Positions 54,730 through 63,584 of a DNA stretch of 64,000 nucleotides are shown piece by piece (position 1 is the stretch's first letter; every line of letters starts with the position of its first letter). The position numbers and the translations under genes are program-made. A model generated the notes under the pieces. The model had not been told where the DNA came from. It ran no database searches and was given only the letters and a program-made list of their open reading frames with translations. The stretch is from NCBI RefSeq assembly GCF_000346755.1, contig NZ_ANNV01000031.1, positions 1 through 64,000 on the forward strand. The letters are read 5' to 3'. The DNA comes from Pseudomonas sp. CBZ-4. Its GTDB lineage: Bacteria > Pseudomonadota > Gammaproteobacteria > Pseudomonadales > Pseudomonadaceae.

Positions 54730-55908
54730 ATGCAAGCAAGTCGTTGGGCGCGGGGATGGATGAGTTTGGGGTTGCTGTGGTTTTTACTGGCGATCACCTT
54801 CGCGCCGACCAATAAGATTTATCAACAAGGGCTGACGCTGTTCCTGTGGCTGCCTGCCATGGTATTTGCCTGGTCTGCCCGTGAGCAGCTCAAGCAGGTC
54901 TGGCGTGCCCAGCGCGGGGTCTGCGTGGCGCTGGGGTTGCTGGCTGTCTGGGGCTTGATCAGCCTGTTCTGGACAAATGCCGAGGATGGCTCCCGTGAAG
55001 CCAAGCGCTTGCTCTATATCGGCGTGTTCCTGCTGTTCTTCCCGGTGTTTGTGCAAGGCCGGACCGAGCAGGTGATTCGCCTGATGCAGTGGGGTGGCTT
55101 TGGCCTGGCGCTGTCGTCGCTGCTGGCGATGATCAAGTTCTATGGCCTTGACGGCAACGCCTGGTACGCCCGCCTCGAGGGGTTGGGGCAGCTGTCGCAC
55201 CCGATCCTCGGCGCCTATGTCATTGGCCTGGCCGCCGTGTGGATGTTGCACTGGGTACCGCGTGGCCGCGGGATGCAAGTGGCCTGCCTGGTGGCGGTCG
55301 GCTTGCTCGGCCTGTTCGTGGTGGCAAGCCAGAGCCGTGGCGCCGCACTGGCCTTGCTGCTGAGCGTGGTGGCGATGCCGCTGTGGTGCCGCGACCGGCG
55401 CAGCAGCCTGATTGCGATCGCGGCGACGGTGGCGGCAATCGTGGTGTTTGTGTCCATGCAGTCGCTGATGCTGTCCCGTGGCGCGTCGTTCCGCCCACAG
55501 ATTTTCATGGCGGCGATGCAGATGATCAGCGAGCGTCCATGGACCGGCCTGGGCCTGGGCGGTGATTACTTCCTGATGTGGGATAACCACCGTTTTGACC
55601 ATTCCCACAACCTGTTCACCCACGTGACCATCGAACTGGGCCTGCCGGGCTTGTTGCTGTGGTGCGCGGTGTGGTTCGGCGTGCTGTGGCAAGCCTGGAA
55701 GGTGCGTGACACCCATTACGGCAAAGGCATCATCGGCATGTGGGTGTTTTCCACCCTGGCGATGCAATTCGATGCGGCAAGCCTCACGGGTACCCCTCGG
55801 GCCGAATGGTTCATCACCTGGCTGCCGGTGGCGCTGGCCAGTGTTTTGGTCTGGGCTCGGGCCAAACCCGATGCTTGTGATAAAGTTGCCGCCCTACCTA
55901 ATCAGTGA
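54730..55908 (+). CDS. waaL: O-antigen ligase family protein (WaaL)
   Basis: A 392-residue inner-membrane protein with about ten to twelve helices, ligating polymer from undecaprenyl diphosphate onto lipid A-core in the periplasm. It carries the Wzy_C/WaaL periplasmic block (PWTGLGLGGDYFLMWDNHRFDHSHNLF) with the conserved His near residue 291, and arginine-rich turns. AGGAG lies 6-7 bases before ATG 54730. The other member of this family, Wzy polymerase, cannot be fully excluded, but location next to msbA supports the ligase. Followed closely by msbA. Confidence 0.85.
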   Translation: MQASRWARGWMSLGLLWFLLAITFAPTNKIYQQGLTLFLWLPAMVFAWSAREQLKQVWRAQRGVCVALGLLAVWGLISLFWTNAEDGSREAKRLLYIGVFLLFFPVFVQGRTEQVIRLMQWGGFGLALSSLLAMIKFYGLDGNAWYARLEGLGQLSHPILGAYVIGLAAVWMLHWVPRGRGMQVACLVAVGLLGLFVVASQSRGAALALLLSVVAMPLWCRDRRSSLIAIAATVAAIVVFVSMQSLMLSRGASFRPQIFMAAMQMISERPWTGLGLGGDYFLMWDNHRFDHSHNLFTHVTIELGLPGLLLWCAVWFGVLWQAWKVRDTHYGKGIIGMWVFSTLAMQFDAASLTGTPRAEWFITWLPVALASVLVWARAKPDACDKVAALPNQ

Positions 55909-55916
55909 GCTCGACA

Positions 55917-57725
55917 ATGAGTGACGCACCGCCCAAAGCGGAACAGGAATCCAGCCTGAAAATCTATTTCAGGCTGCTGGGCTATGTGAAACCCTACATC
56001 GGCATGTTCCTGGTGAGCATCGTCGGTTTCGTGATTTTCGCGTCCACCCAGCCCATGCTGGCCGGGATCCTCAAATACTTTGTTGACGGCCTGAGCAACC
56101 CGGACGTGGTGTTTTTCCCCAGCGTGCCGTACCTCAAGGACCTGAAACTGCTGATGGCCGTGCCGCTGCTGATCGTCCTGATCGCCGCGTGGCAGGGCCT
56201 CGGCTCGTTCCTGGGCAACTACTACCTGGCCAAGGTGTCCCTGGGCCTGGTCCACGACCTGCGGGTGCAGTTGTTCAATAAACTGCTGGTACTGCCCAAC
56301 CGCTATTTCGATACCCACAGTTCCGGGCACCTGATCTCGCGCATCACCTTCAACGTGACCATGGTCACCGGCGCCGCCACGGATGCGATCAAAGTCGTGA
56401 TCCGCGAAGGCCTGACCGTGGTGTTCCTGTTCGGCTACCTCCTGTGGATGAACTGGAAACTGACCCTGGTGATGCTGGCGATCCTGCCGATCATTGCCAT
56501 GATGGTCGGTAGCACCAGCAAGAAATTCCGCAAGCAGAGCAAGAAAATCCAGGTGGCGATGGGCGATGTGACCCACGTGGCCTCGGAGACGATCCAGGGT
56601 TATCGCGTGGTGCGCAGCTTCGGCGGGGAAACCTACGAAGAGCAGCGCTTTGCCAAGGCGAGCATGAGCAACACCGAAAAACAGATGCGCATGACCAAGA
56701 CCGGCGCGGTCTACACGCCCATGCTGCAACTGGTGATCTACACCGCGATGGCGGCGCTGATGTTCCTGGTGCTGTTCCTGCGGGGCGATGCGACAGCTGG
56801 CGACCTGGTGGCCTACATCACCGCGGCGGGCCTGCTGCCCAAGCCGATCCGCCAGCTGTCGGAAGTCAGTTCGACGATCCAGAAGGGTGTCGCCGGTGCC
56901 GAAAGCATCTTCGAGCAATTGGATGTCGAGCCTGAAGTGGACACCGGCACCGTCGAGAAAGAGCGGGTCAGCGGCCGTCTGGACGTGCGCAACCTGAGCT
57001 TTACCTACCCCGGCACCGAACGCGAAGTACTGAAGAACATCAGCTTCACCGCCGCGCCAGGCCAGATGGTCGCGTTGGTCGGGCGTTCGGGCAGTGGCAA
57101 GTCCACGCTCGCCGCGCTGATCCCGCGCTTCTATCACCACGAGACCGGCGAGATCCTCCTCGACGACGTGGAAATCGAGGACTACCGCCTGCGCAACCTG
57201 CGCCGCCACGTGGCTCAGGTGACCCAGCACGTGACCCTGTTCAACGACACCGTGGCCAACAACATTGCCTACGGCGACCTGGCCAGCGCGCCGCGTGAAG
57301 ACGTCGAGAAAGCGGCGCGGGATGCCTACGCCATGGACTTCATCGCCGAGCTGCCCAAGGGCCTCGACACCGAAGTCGGTGAAAACGGCGTGCTGCTCTC
57401 CGGCGGCCAGCGCCAGCGCCTGGCGATTGCCCGTGCGCTGCTGAAGAACGCCCCGCTGCTGATCCTCGATGAAGCCACGTCGGCGCTGGACACCGAGTCC
57501 GAACGGCATATCCAGGCCGCGCTGGACAAGGTCATGAAGGGCCGCACCACCCTGGTGATCGCGCACCGCCTGTCCACGATCGAGAAAGCCGACCTGATTC
57601 TGGTCATGGACCACGGCGAAATTGTCGAGCGCGGTACACACCTTGAGCTGCTGGCGATGGGGGGCTACTACTCCCGCCTGCACGCCATGGGATTGGATGA
57701 GCCGGCGACGGCCAACATCACCTGA
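55917..57725 (+). CDS. msbA: Lipid A-core flippase MsbA (ABC exporter)
   Basis: A 602-residue half-transporter that flips lipid A-core across the inner membrane. Six membrane helices (residues about 25-310) are followed by an ATPase with Walker A GRSGSGKST, Q-loop, signature LSGGQRQRLAIARAL, Walker B LLILDEATSALD and AHRLST. MSDAPPKAEQESSLKIYFRLL from ATG 55917 matches the family start; a GTG at 55905 overlaps waaL. Terminated by the hairpin at 57731. Confidence 0.97.
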   Translation: MSDAPPKAEQESSLKIYFRLLGYVKPYIGMFLVSIVGFVIFASTQPMLAGILKYFVDGLSNPDVVFFPSVPYLKDLKLLMAVPLLIVLIAAWQGLGSFLGNYYLAKVSLGLVHDLRVQLFNKLLVLPNRYFDTHSSGHLISRITFNVTMVTGAATDAIKVVIREGLTVVFLFGYLLWMNWKLTLVMLAILPIIAMMVGSTSKKFRKQSKKIQVAMGDVTHVASETIQGYRVVRSFGGETYEEQRFAKASMSNTEKQMRMTKTGAVYTPMLQLVIYTAMAALMFLVLFLRGDATAGDLVAYITAAGLLPKPIRQLSEVSSTIQKGVAGAESIFEQLDVEPEVDTGTVEKERVSGRLDVRNLSFTYPGTEREVLKNISFTAAPGQMVALVGRSGSGKSTLAALIPRFYHHETGEILLDDVEIEDYRLRNLRRHVAQVTQHVTLFNDTVANNIAYGDLASAPREDVEKAARDAYAMDFIAELPKGLDTEVGENGVLLSGGQRQRLAIARALLKNAPLLILDEATSALDTESERHIQAALDKVMKGRTTLVIAHRLSTIEKADLILVMDHGEIVERGTHLELLAMGGYYSRLHAMGLDEPATANIT

Positions 57726-57730
57726 CAAGA

Positions 57731-57757
57731 CGGGGCGCGCAATGCGCCCCGTTTTTT
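57731..57757 (+). terminator. Intrinsic terminator after msbA
   Basis: CGGGGCGC-GCAAT-GCGCCCCG is followed by TTTTTT. It ends the waaL-msbA unit, so the sulfotransferase gene 120 bases on must have its own promoter or rely on readthrough. Confidence 0.9.
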
Positions 57758-57877
57758 GTATCAGGCCCCATACACGCTTGACCAAAGCCAAATAATTCAC
57801 CGCCTGTCGTTTGTTATGTTGGCCTTCTCGATTCGAATGACGAACGAGAGGGCTAACCTTCTTGCGTGGGTAATGGA

Positions 57878-58582
57878 ATGTTGCAACGTCTGTTCTGGAA
57901 ACTGCTGCCCAAACAGCAGCGGGCTTTTTTGCTGGGGCGTTTGTCGGTGGTGGATCGGCAGGCGGTCAACAAATCCATGTCGGCACTGACCGTCCTTCCG
58001 CCCGCTTTTGTCAAACATGCCTGTGTGTTCATTCATGTGCCCAAGTGCGCGGGTAGCAGTGTCTGTTCGGTCCTGCTGGATGGGCGCTGGCCGGGGCATT
58101 TGCCGTACCACTGGTATGAGCAGCAATTCCCCGGGCATTGCGCCGACAGCTTCAAGTTCGCTTTCGTGCGCGACCCGCTGGAGCGTGCCTACTCGGCGTA
58201 CACCTATTTGCGCGGCAACAGCATGGGTAGCCGGGATCGGGAAGCCCAGGCGCTGGTCTGTGGTTATCGCGACTTTGACCACTTCGTTGCCGGCTGGCTG
58301 CACCCGGACAACCTGCGCCGGCAACTGCACTTTGCCCCGCAGACCGACTTTCTGGTGGATCACCTGGGGCGCATGTCCATGGATTTTCTGGGGCGTCAGG
58401 AGCACTTGCAGCGGGATTTTCGCAGCGTGTGCGAACACCTCGGGCTGAATGCCGCGCTGCCCCATCTCAATGTTTCCCTTGAGCGCCGCAGCGAGCCGGT
58501 CAGGGACTTTTGTTCCTCGCGCACGCGCCGTTTGGTGAGGCGCGCCTATCAGCGCGATTACGAGGTCCTGGGTTATGAATAA
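57878..58582 (+). CDS. Carbohydrate sulfotransferase (Sulfotransfer_2-like)
   Basis: A 234-residue PAPS-dependent sulfotransferase. FIHVPKCAGSSV (about residues 50-61) is the 5'-phosphosulfate-binding loop and FAFVRDPLERAYSAY (about 95-109) the 3'-phosphate-binding block, both typical of family 2 carbohydrate sulfotransferases. No signal peptide or membrane helix is seen, so it would act in the cytosol before export. ATG 57878 is used (GGG 7 bases upstream); GTG 57866 is also in frame. It overlaps cysC by 8 bases and lies between msbA and hldE, so a sugar of the LPS core or a cap is the likely acceptor, by position only. Confidence 0.85.
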   Translation: MLQRLFWKLLPKQQRAFLLGRLSVVDRQAVNKSMSALTVLPPAFVKHACVFIHVPKCAGSSVCSVLLDGRWPGHLPYHWYEQQFPGHCADSFKFAFVRDPLERAYSAYTYLRGNSMGSRDREAQALVCGYRDFDHFVAGWLHPDNLRRQLHFAPQTDFLVDHLGRMSMDFLGRQEHLQRDFRSVCEHLGLNAALPHLNVSLERRSEPVRDFCSSRTRRLVRRAYQRDYEVLGYE

Positions 58583-59183
58583 TTCGTCGCTGTCCAGCGC
58601 CATCGCCGACGTGCGCCCCTTTGCCCTGTCGCTGACCGTGGCCGCCCGCGCCGCGCTCAAGCACCAGCAACCTTGTTGCCTGTGGCTGACGGGGTTGTCC
58701 GGTTCGGGCAAGTCGACCCTGGCCAATGCGCTGGAAGTGCAGCTCAATGAGCAGGGCCGGCATACCTTTGTGCTCGATGGCGACAACGTCCGCGCCGGGC
58801 TGTGCAGCGACCTGGGCATGGGCGCGGTGGCGCGCAAGGAAAACATCCGGCGCATTGGCGAAGTGGCGCGGCTGATGGTGGATGCGGGGCTGATTGTGAT
58901 CGTGTCGGCGATCTCGCCGTTCAGCGCCGACCGCGAGACGGCGCGGGCGCTGTTCGGGCCGGGGCAGTTTTTCGAGGTGTATGTCAGCACGCCGCTGGCG
59001 ATCTGTGTGCGCCGCGATCCCAAGGGCCTGTACCGGGCGGCGCTGGATGGGCGCATCAAGGACTTCACCGGGCTCGACAGCCCCTATGAAGCCCCTCGGC
59101 AGGCCGACTGCGAAATCAACACCGATGAGGTCGAATTGGCGGAAGCCGTGGCGCACATCCTGGCGGTTTTGTTTAAAAAGTGA
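58575..59183 (+). CDS. cysC: Adenylylsulfate (APS) kinase
   Basis: A 202-residue stand-alone APS kinase that makes PAPS from APS and ATP. The P-loop GLSGSGKST covers residues 40-48. DGDNVRAGLCSDLG and RKENIRRIGEVA are diagnostic blocks, and Ser114 in ISPF is at the position of the phospho-acceptor serine. LYRAALDGRIKDFTGLDSPYEAP completes the family pattern. ATG 58575 overlaps the sulfotransferase stop region by 8 bases, so the donor-making enzyme and the user are translationally coupled. PAPS for assimilation is normally made by CysNC elsewhere in Pseudomonas, so this copy looks dedicated. Confidence 0.95.
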   Translation: MNNSSLSSAIADVRPFALSLTVAARAALKHQQPCCLWLTGLSGSGKSTLANALEVQLNEQGRHTFVLDGDNVRAGLCSDLGMGAVARKENIRRIGEVARLMVDAGLIVIVSAISPFSADRETARALFGPGQFFEVYVSTPLAICVRRDPKGLYRAALDGRIKDFTGLDSPYEAPRQADCEINTDEVELAEAVAHILAVLFKK

Positions 59184-59286
59184 GCAGTTGCGCGGCCGGA
59201 TGTCTTACAGATAAAGCTCTCGGACAAGGCGGCGCTCACCCTGTGCTAATATCGCGCCCCTGTTCATTTTGTATGTGGGTTGCTCC

Positions 59287-60711
59287 ATGAAGTTGTCCAT
59301 GCCGCGATTCGATCAAGCCCCTGTCTTGGTGGTCGGCGATGTCATGCTCGACCGTTACTGGCATGGTGGTACCTCACGGATTTCCCCTGAGGCGCCGGTA
59401 CCGGTAGTCAAGGTCGAGCAAATCGAAGACCGCCCAGGCGGCGCTGCCAACGTTGCCCTCAATATTGCCGCCCTCGGCGCCCCGGCCTCCCTGGTCGGCG
59501 TGACCGGTGACGACGAAGCCGCCGACAGCCTGGCCAACAGCCTGCGCGGTGCCGGCGTGCGCGCGCTGTTCCAGCGCATCGCCCATCAGCCGACCATCGT
59601 CAAGCTGCGGGTCATGAGTCGTCACCAGCAATTGCTGCGGATCGATTTTGAAGAACCCTTCGCCACCGATGCCCTGGCCCTCAGCGGTCAGGTCGATGAG
59701 TTGCTCGAAGGTATCAAGGTGCTGGTGTTGTCCGACTACGGCAAAGGCGCGTTGAAGAACCACCAGGCGCTGATCCAGGCCGCCAAGGCCAAGGGCATTC
59801 CGGTGCTGGCCGACCCCAAGGGCAAGGACTTCTCGATTTATCGCGGCGCCAGCCTGATCACGCCGAACCTCAGCGAGTTCGAAGCCATCGTCGGCGGTTG
59901 TGCCGATGAACACGAGCTGGTGAGCAAAGGCGCGGCGCTGATGGCCGACCTCGACCTCGGCGCCTTGCTGGTGACCCGTGGCGAGCATGGCATGACCCTG
60001 TTGCGCCCGGATCATCCGGCGATGCACCTGCCGGCCCGTGCCCGTGAAGTGTTCGACGTCACCGGCGCCGGTGACACGGTGATTTCCACCCTGGCCGCCT
60101 CGATTGCGGCCGGCGAAGAACTGCCCCACGCCGTGGCCCTGGCCAACCTGGCAGCGGGCATCGTGGTGGGCAAGTTGGGCACCGCCGCCATCAGCGCGCC
60201 GGAATTGCGCCGCGCGATCCAGCGTTCCGAAGGTTCGGAGCGCGGCGTGCTGGGGATCGAGCAATTGCTGCTGGCCATTGACGATGCCCGTGCCCACAAC
60301 GAAAGCATTGTGTTCACCAACGGCTGCTTCGACATCCTGCATGCCGGCCACGTGACCTATCTGGAACAGGCGCGCGCCCAAGGCGATCGCCTGATCGTGG
60401 CGGTCAACGACGACGCCTCGGTCAGCCGCCTGAAAGGCCCTGGCCGCCCGATCAACAGCGTTGACCGGCGCATGGCCGTGCTGGCTGGCCTGGGCGCAGT
60501 GGACTGGGTGATCAGCTTTGCCGAAGGCACCCCGGAAAACCTGCTGGCCCAGGTCAAGCCCGACGTGCTGGTCAAGGGCGGCGACTACTCCGTCGACCAG
60601 GTGGTCGGTGCCGACATCGTCAGCGCCTACGGCGGCACCGTCAAAGTGTTGGGGTTGGTTGAAAACAGCTCGACCACGGCCATTGTCGAGAAGATCCGCA
60701 ACAATGAGTAA
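59287..60711 (+). CDS. hldE: Bifunctional heptose kinase/adenylyltransferase HldE
   Basis: A 474-residue fusion enzyme making ADP-heptose for WaaC/WaaF. The N-terminal ribokinase-like domain (about 1-315) has VLVVGDVMLDRYWHG and the FDVTGAGDTVIS anion hole. The C-terminal cytidylyltransferase-like domain (about 340-474) has FTNGCFDILHAGHVTYLEQA and the VKGGDYS loop. ATG 59287 begins MKLSMPRFDQAPVLVVGD, the family start; an upstream open frame adds six residues. TAATAT at 59247 is a possible -10. It overlaps the epimerase gene by 8 bases. Confidence 0.97.
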   Translation: MKLSMPRFDQAPVLVVGDVMLDRYWHGGTSRISPEAPVPVVKVEQIEDRPGGAANVALNIAALGAPASLVGVTGDDEAADSLANSLRGAGVRALFQRIAHQPTIVKLRVMSRHQQLLRIDFEEPFATDALALSGQVDELLEGIKVLVLSDYGKGALKNHQALIQAAKAKGIPVLADPKGKDFSIYRGASLITPNLSEFEAIVGGCADEHELVSKGAALMADLDLGALLVTRGEHGMTLLRPDHPAMHLPARAREVFDVTGAGDTVISTLAASIAAGEELPHAVALANLAAGIVVGKLGTAAISAPELRRAIQRSEGSERGVLGIEQLLLAIDDARAHNESIVFTNGCFDILHAGHVTYLEQARAQGDRLIVAVNDDASVSRLKGPGRPINSVDRRMAVLAGLGAVDWVISFAEGTPENLLAQVKPDVLVKGGDYSVDQVVGADIVSAYGGTVKVLGLVENSSTTAIVEKIRNNE

Positions 60712-61630
60712 GTGTGTCCTGATTACCGGCGGTGCGGGCTTTATCGGCTCGCACCTGGTCGATGCATTGCTGGCCAAGGGTTACGGCGTGCGCGTGCTGG
60801 ACAACCTGTCCACCGGCAAGCGCAGCAACCTGGCGCTGGACAACCCGCGCGTCGAACTGCTGGAAGGCGACGTGGCCGACGCCGAGCTGGTGGCGCGTGC
60901 CGCGGTCGGCACGGTGGCGGTGGTTCATCTGGCGGCGGTGGCGTCGGTGCAGGCGTCGGTGGATGATCCGGTCAGCACGCACCAGAGCAATTTTGTCGGC
61001 ACCCTGAATGTGTGCGAAGCGATGCGCAAGGCGGGCGTGAAACGCGTGGTCTTCGCCTCCAGCGCGGCGGTGTACGGCAACAACGGCGAGGGCGCTTCGA
61101 TTGACGAAGAGACCACCAAGGCGCCGTTGACACCGTATGCGTCCGACAAGCTGGCCGGCGAACACTACTTTGATTTCTACCGCCGCCAGCATGGCCTGGA
61201 GCCGGTGATTTTCCGCTTCTTCAATATCTTCGGCCCGCGCCAGGATCCGTCCTCGCCGTACTCCGGGGTAATCAGCATCTTCAGCGAGCGCGTGCAGCAG
61301 GGCGTGCCGATTGCCGTGTTTGGCGATGGCGAGCAGACCCGTGACTTCATGTACGTGGAAGACCTGGTCGACGTGCTGGTGCAAGCCATTGAAGCGCCGG
61401 ACGCACCGTTGGGCGCGATCAATGTGGGCTGGAATCGCACCACGACGCTCAAGCAGGTGTTGCAGGCGCTGGAAGAGATCGTCGGCAAGTTGCCAGTGGT
61501 GACTTACGGCCCGGCGCGTTCTGGGGATATTCGCCACTCGCGGGCGAATAATCAGCGGTTGTTGGCGAGCTTCAAGCTTCCCGTACCGACCCCGCTGAGA
61601 GTCGGCCTGGAACGCTTGCTCAAAGGCTGA
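60704..61630 (+). CDS. Sugar-nucleotide epimerase (extended SDR)
   Basis: A 308-residue NAD-dependent epimerase/dehydratase. The NAD fold has GGAGFIGSHLVDALL; the catalytic region has SSAAVYG and YASDKLAGE (Tyr-x3-Lys). FFNIFGPRQDP and DFMYVEDLVDVLV are typical of GalE/WbpP-type C4 epimerases. ATG 60704 overlaps hldE by 8 bases. Substrate (UDP-hexose or UDP-GlcNAc class) cannot be read with certainty. Coupling to hldE suggests it supplies a sugar for the core or a cap. Confidence 0.85.
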   Translation: MSKCVLITGGAGFIGSHLVDALLAKGYGVRVLDNLSTGKRSNLALDNPRVELLEGDVADAELVARAAVGTVAVVHLAAVASVQASVDDPVSTHQSNFVGTLNVCEAMRKAGVKRVVFASSAAVYGNNGEGASIDEETTKAPLTPYASDKLAGEHYFDFYRRQHGLEPVIFRFFNIFGPRQDPSSPYSGVISIFSERVQQGVPIAVFGDGEQTRDFMYVEDLVDVLVQAIEAPDAPLGAINVGWNRTTTLKQVLQALEEIVGKLPVVTYGPARSGDIRHSRANNQRLLASFKLPVPTPLRVGLERLLKG

Positions 61631-61642
61631 CGCAATCACAAA

Positions 61643-61744
61643 TGTGGGAGCGGGTTTGTGTGGGAGCTGGCTTGCCTGCGATGGCATCACCTCGATCTAG
61701 CTGAAGACCGAGTCGCCTGCATCGCAGGCAAGCCAGCTCCCACA
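61643..61744. repeat. REPIN preceded by partial REP arm (nested)
   Basis: A truncated left arm, TGTGGGAGCGGGTTTG (61643-61658), directly precedes a full REPIN (61659-61744). The spacer is of the CATCACCTCG...CGCCTGCATCG type shared with 35952. This is the mirror of the nested element there. Confidence 0.85.
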
Positions 61745-61770
61745 TAAGCCAGTCTCACAGTAGCGTTGCC

Positions 61771-62730
61771 TTAGGCCTTGGCTTTCTTCTTCGGCGTTAT
61801 CTTGCGCAGCACCCGCTGTGCCAGGCGCTTCAACTTCGACTCTTTCTCCGGCTCCGCCAAGCCCTGCTGGCGCAGCCAGTCCTTCCAGCGAATCCGCTCT
61901 TCACGCACCAGCCAGCCTTCCTGCTGGGCGAAGCTTTCCGCCAGGTACAACCCGCGCGTACTGGCCGGGTACAGCTGATCTTTCTTCACCGTATACAGCT
62001 CGGCCAATGGCTGCCCATCTTTCAACGGCATCAGGTACAGGTCCGGGCGCTGGCGGTCGAGGCGTGCCACCAACTGGTCGCCTTCCAGGCGTTCGTCCAC
62101 ATGGAACAGGCTCAGGGACTTGGCTTCCTTCGGCACTTCCAGGCGCAAGTCATAGATCAGTTGCAGCGATGCGGTGGGCAGGTGCACATAGGCCCGTGGG
62201 CGTTCGATCAACTGGGTGGTGGCGCAGCGCACCGGGCGCGCGGCACCGGACAGCGGGCTGAGGCGAAACGGCAGGGCTTCGCGGTAATGCAGCGCGGCGG
62301 AGTAGGGCGCCGGCAGCCAGGTGTCGTTGAAGCGCCCGCCAAGCCAGCCTTCGGGCGTCTCCAGCAGGCACTCTTCGGCAATTTCCTGGATCGCGGTGTG
62401 CAGCGGCAGGTTCAGCTCGTGGGCCGGCACGTAGCCGGAGATCAGCTTGAGCACCACGTCGCCACGGTCCTGGCGGCGCTGGCGCACCAGCACCCAGTAA
62501 TCCTTGTTCTGCCAATGCAGGGTCAGGCGCACCGACACGCCGAGATTCGCCAGTTCCAGCACGAAACGCTCGGGGTCGGCCACCTCCACCGGTTTGCGCC
62601 GTTGCAGGGTCTGGGCAAAGTTGAGCGGCATGCCGACGCTCTGGTAGTTCAGGCCTTCGGGGGTGGCTTCGACGTGCAGCGGCAGTGTCTTGAAGTTGCT
62701 GGGGTTTTTTCTAATGAGCGTGCGCGGCAT
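61771..62730 (-). CDS. Uncharacterised protein with degenerate Nudix-like motif
   Basis: A 319-residue soluble protein I cannot name with confidence. SGYVPAHE...AIQEIAEECLLE resembles a Nudix box but has nine rather than seven residues between E and QE, and lacks the final Gly. The C-terminus is very basic (KESKLKRLAQRVLRKITPKKKAKA), suggesting nucleic-acid or membrane contact. AAGGAG lies 5 bases before ATG 62730, which fixes the start over the longer open frame from 62772. It is 41 bases downstream of the aldo/keto reductase; similar pairs exist in P. aeruginosa (PA4992-PA4993, from memory). Confidence 0.75.
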   Translation of the reverse strand: MPRTLIRKNPSNFKTLPLHVEATPEGLNYQSVGMPLNFAQTLQRRKPVEVADPERFVLELANLGVSVRLTLHWQNKDYWVLVRQRRQDRGDVVLKLISGYVPAHELNLPLHTAIQEIAEECLLETPEGWLGGRFNDTWLPAPYSAALHYREALPFRLSPLSGAARPVRCATTQLIERPRAYVHLPTASLQLIYDLRLEVPKEAKSLSLFHVDERLEGDQLVARLDRQRPDLYLMPLKDGQPLAELYTVKKDQLYPASTRGLYLAESFAQQEGWLVREERIRWKDWLRQQGLAEPEKESKLKRLAQRVLRKITPKKKAKA

Positions 62731-62771
62731 GTCGGCTCCTTCTTGCGACGGGGTCGGCCGCGTCGGCGGCA

Positions 62772-63584
62772 TCAGAGTTGACGGATGACCCGGGCAGCGG
62801 TCGCCACGTTATGGGCCAGGTGCAGCGGATTGATGGTCCCGACAATAGCACTGGCAACGCCGGTTTGCGCAAACAACAAGATGAAACTGGCGTGTATTGG
62901 ATCCATTCCAGGTTCGAGGCAAACGTGGCCACTGGCCAGGGCCTTCTTCACGAGGATGCCCTTGCCATGGGCCGCCGCATACTCAATGACGGCTTTCTCG
63001 GCCTGTTCGTTCAAATTGTAGGTGACCATCGCGCAATCACCCCGTTCCAGAGCCTTCACGCCGCCTTCGACGGTTTTGCCGGAAAAGCCGAAACCGCGAA
63101 TCTTGCCTTCCTGTTTCAACTCGGCCAGGGTCTGGTAGACCTCGCACTCGTTGAGGATGTGCAGGTCGTTGCCGTCGGAATGCACCAGCACCAGGTCGAT
63201 AAAATCCGTTTCCAGTCGTTTCAAGCTGCGCTCGATCGACTGGCGCGTGTGGGCGGCGCTGAAGTCGTGGCGGGACACACCATTGTCGAATTCTTCGCCG
63301 ACCTTGCTGACAATCACCCAGTCCTGGCGCTGGCCGCGCAGCAGCGGGCCGAGGCGCTCCTCGCTCATGCCATAGGCCGGCGCGGTGTCGATCAGGTTGA
63401 TCCCCAGCTCGCGGGCCTGGCGCAGCAGCATGCGCGCGGCGTCGTCATCGGGGATCTGGAAGCCATTGGGGTACTTCACCCCTTGGTCACGGCCCAGCTT
63501 GACGGTGCCCAGGCCCAGCGGCGAGACCAGCAGGCCGGTGCTGCCCAATGGGCGATGCAAATCGTGCAGGGTTGGCAGGCTCAT
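62772..63584 (-). CDS. Aldo/keto reductase
   Basis: A 270-residue NADPH-dependent oxidoreductase of the (beta/alpha)8 aldo/keto reductase family. The catalytic tetrad is recognisable: Asp66 and Tyr71 in LIDTAPAYG, Lys94 in IVSKVG and His135 in LVHSDG. Its short form and the VKLGRDQGVKYP N-terminus are shared with Pseudomonas proteins next to an oxidoreductase gene. The substrate is unknown. It overlaps the upstream gene by four bases (ATGA) and precedes the uncharacterised gene. Confidence 0.9.
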   Translation of the reverse strand: MSLPTLHDLHRPLGSTGLLVSPLGLGTVKLGRDQGVKYPNGFQIPDDDAARMLLRQARELGINLIDTAPAYGMSEERLGPLLRGQRQDWVIVSKVGEEFDNGVSRHDFSAAHTRQSIERSLKRLETDFIDLVLVHSDGNDLHILNECEVYQTLAELKQEGKIRGFGFSGKTVEGGVKALERGDCAMVTYNLNEQAEKAVIEYAAAHGKGILVKKALASGHVCLEPGMDPIHASFILLFAQTGVASAIVGTINPLHLAHNVATAARVIRQL

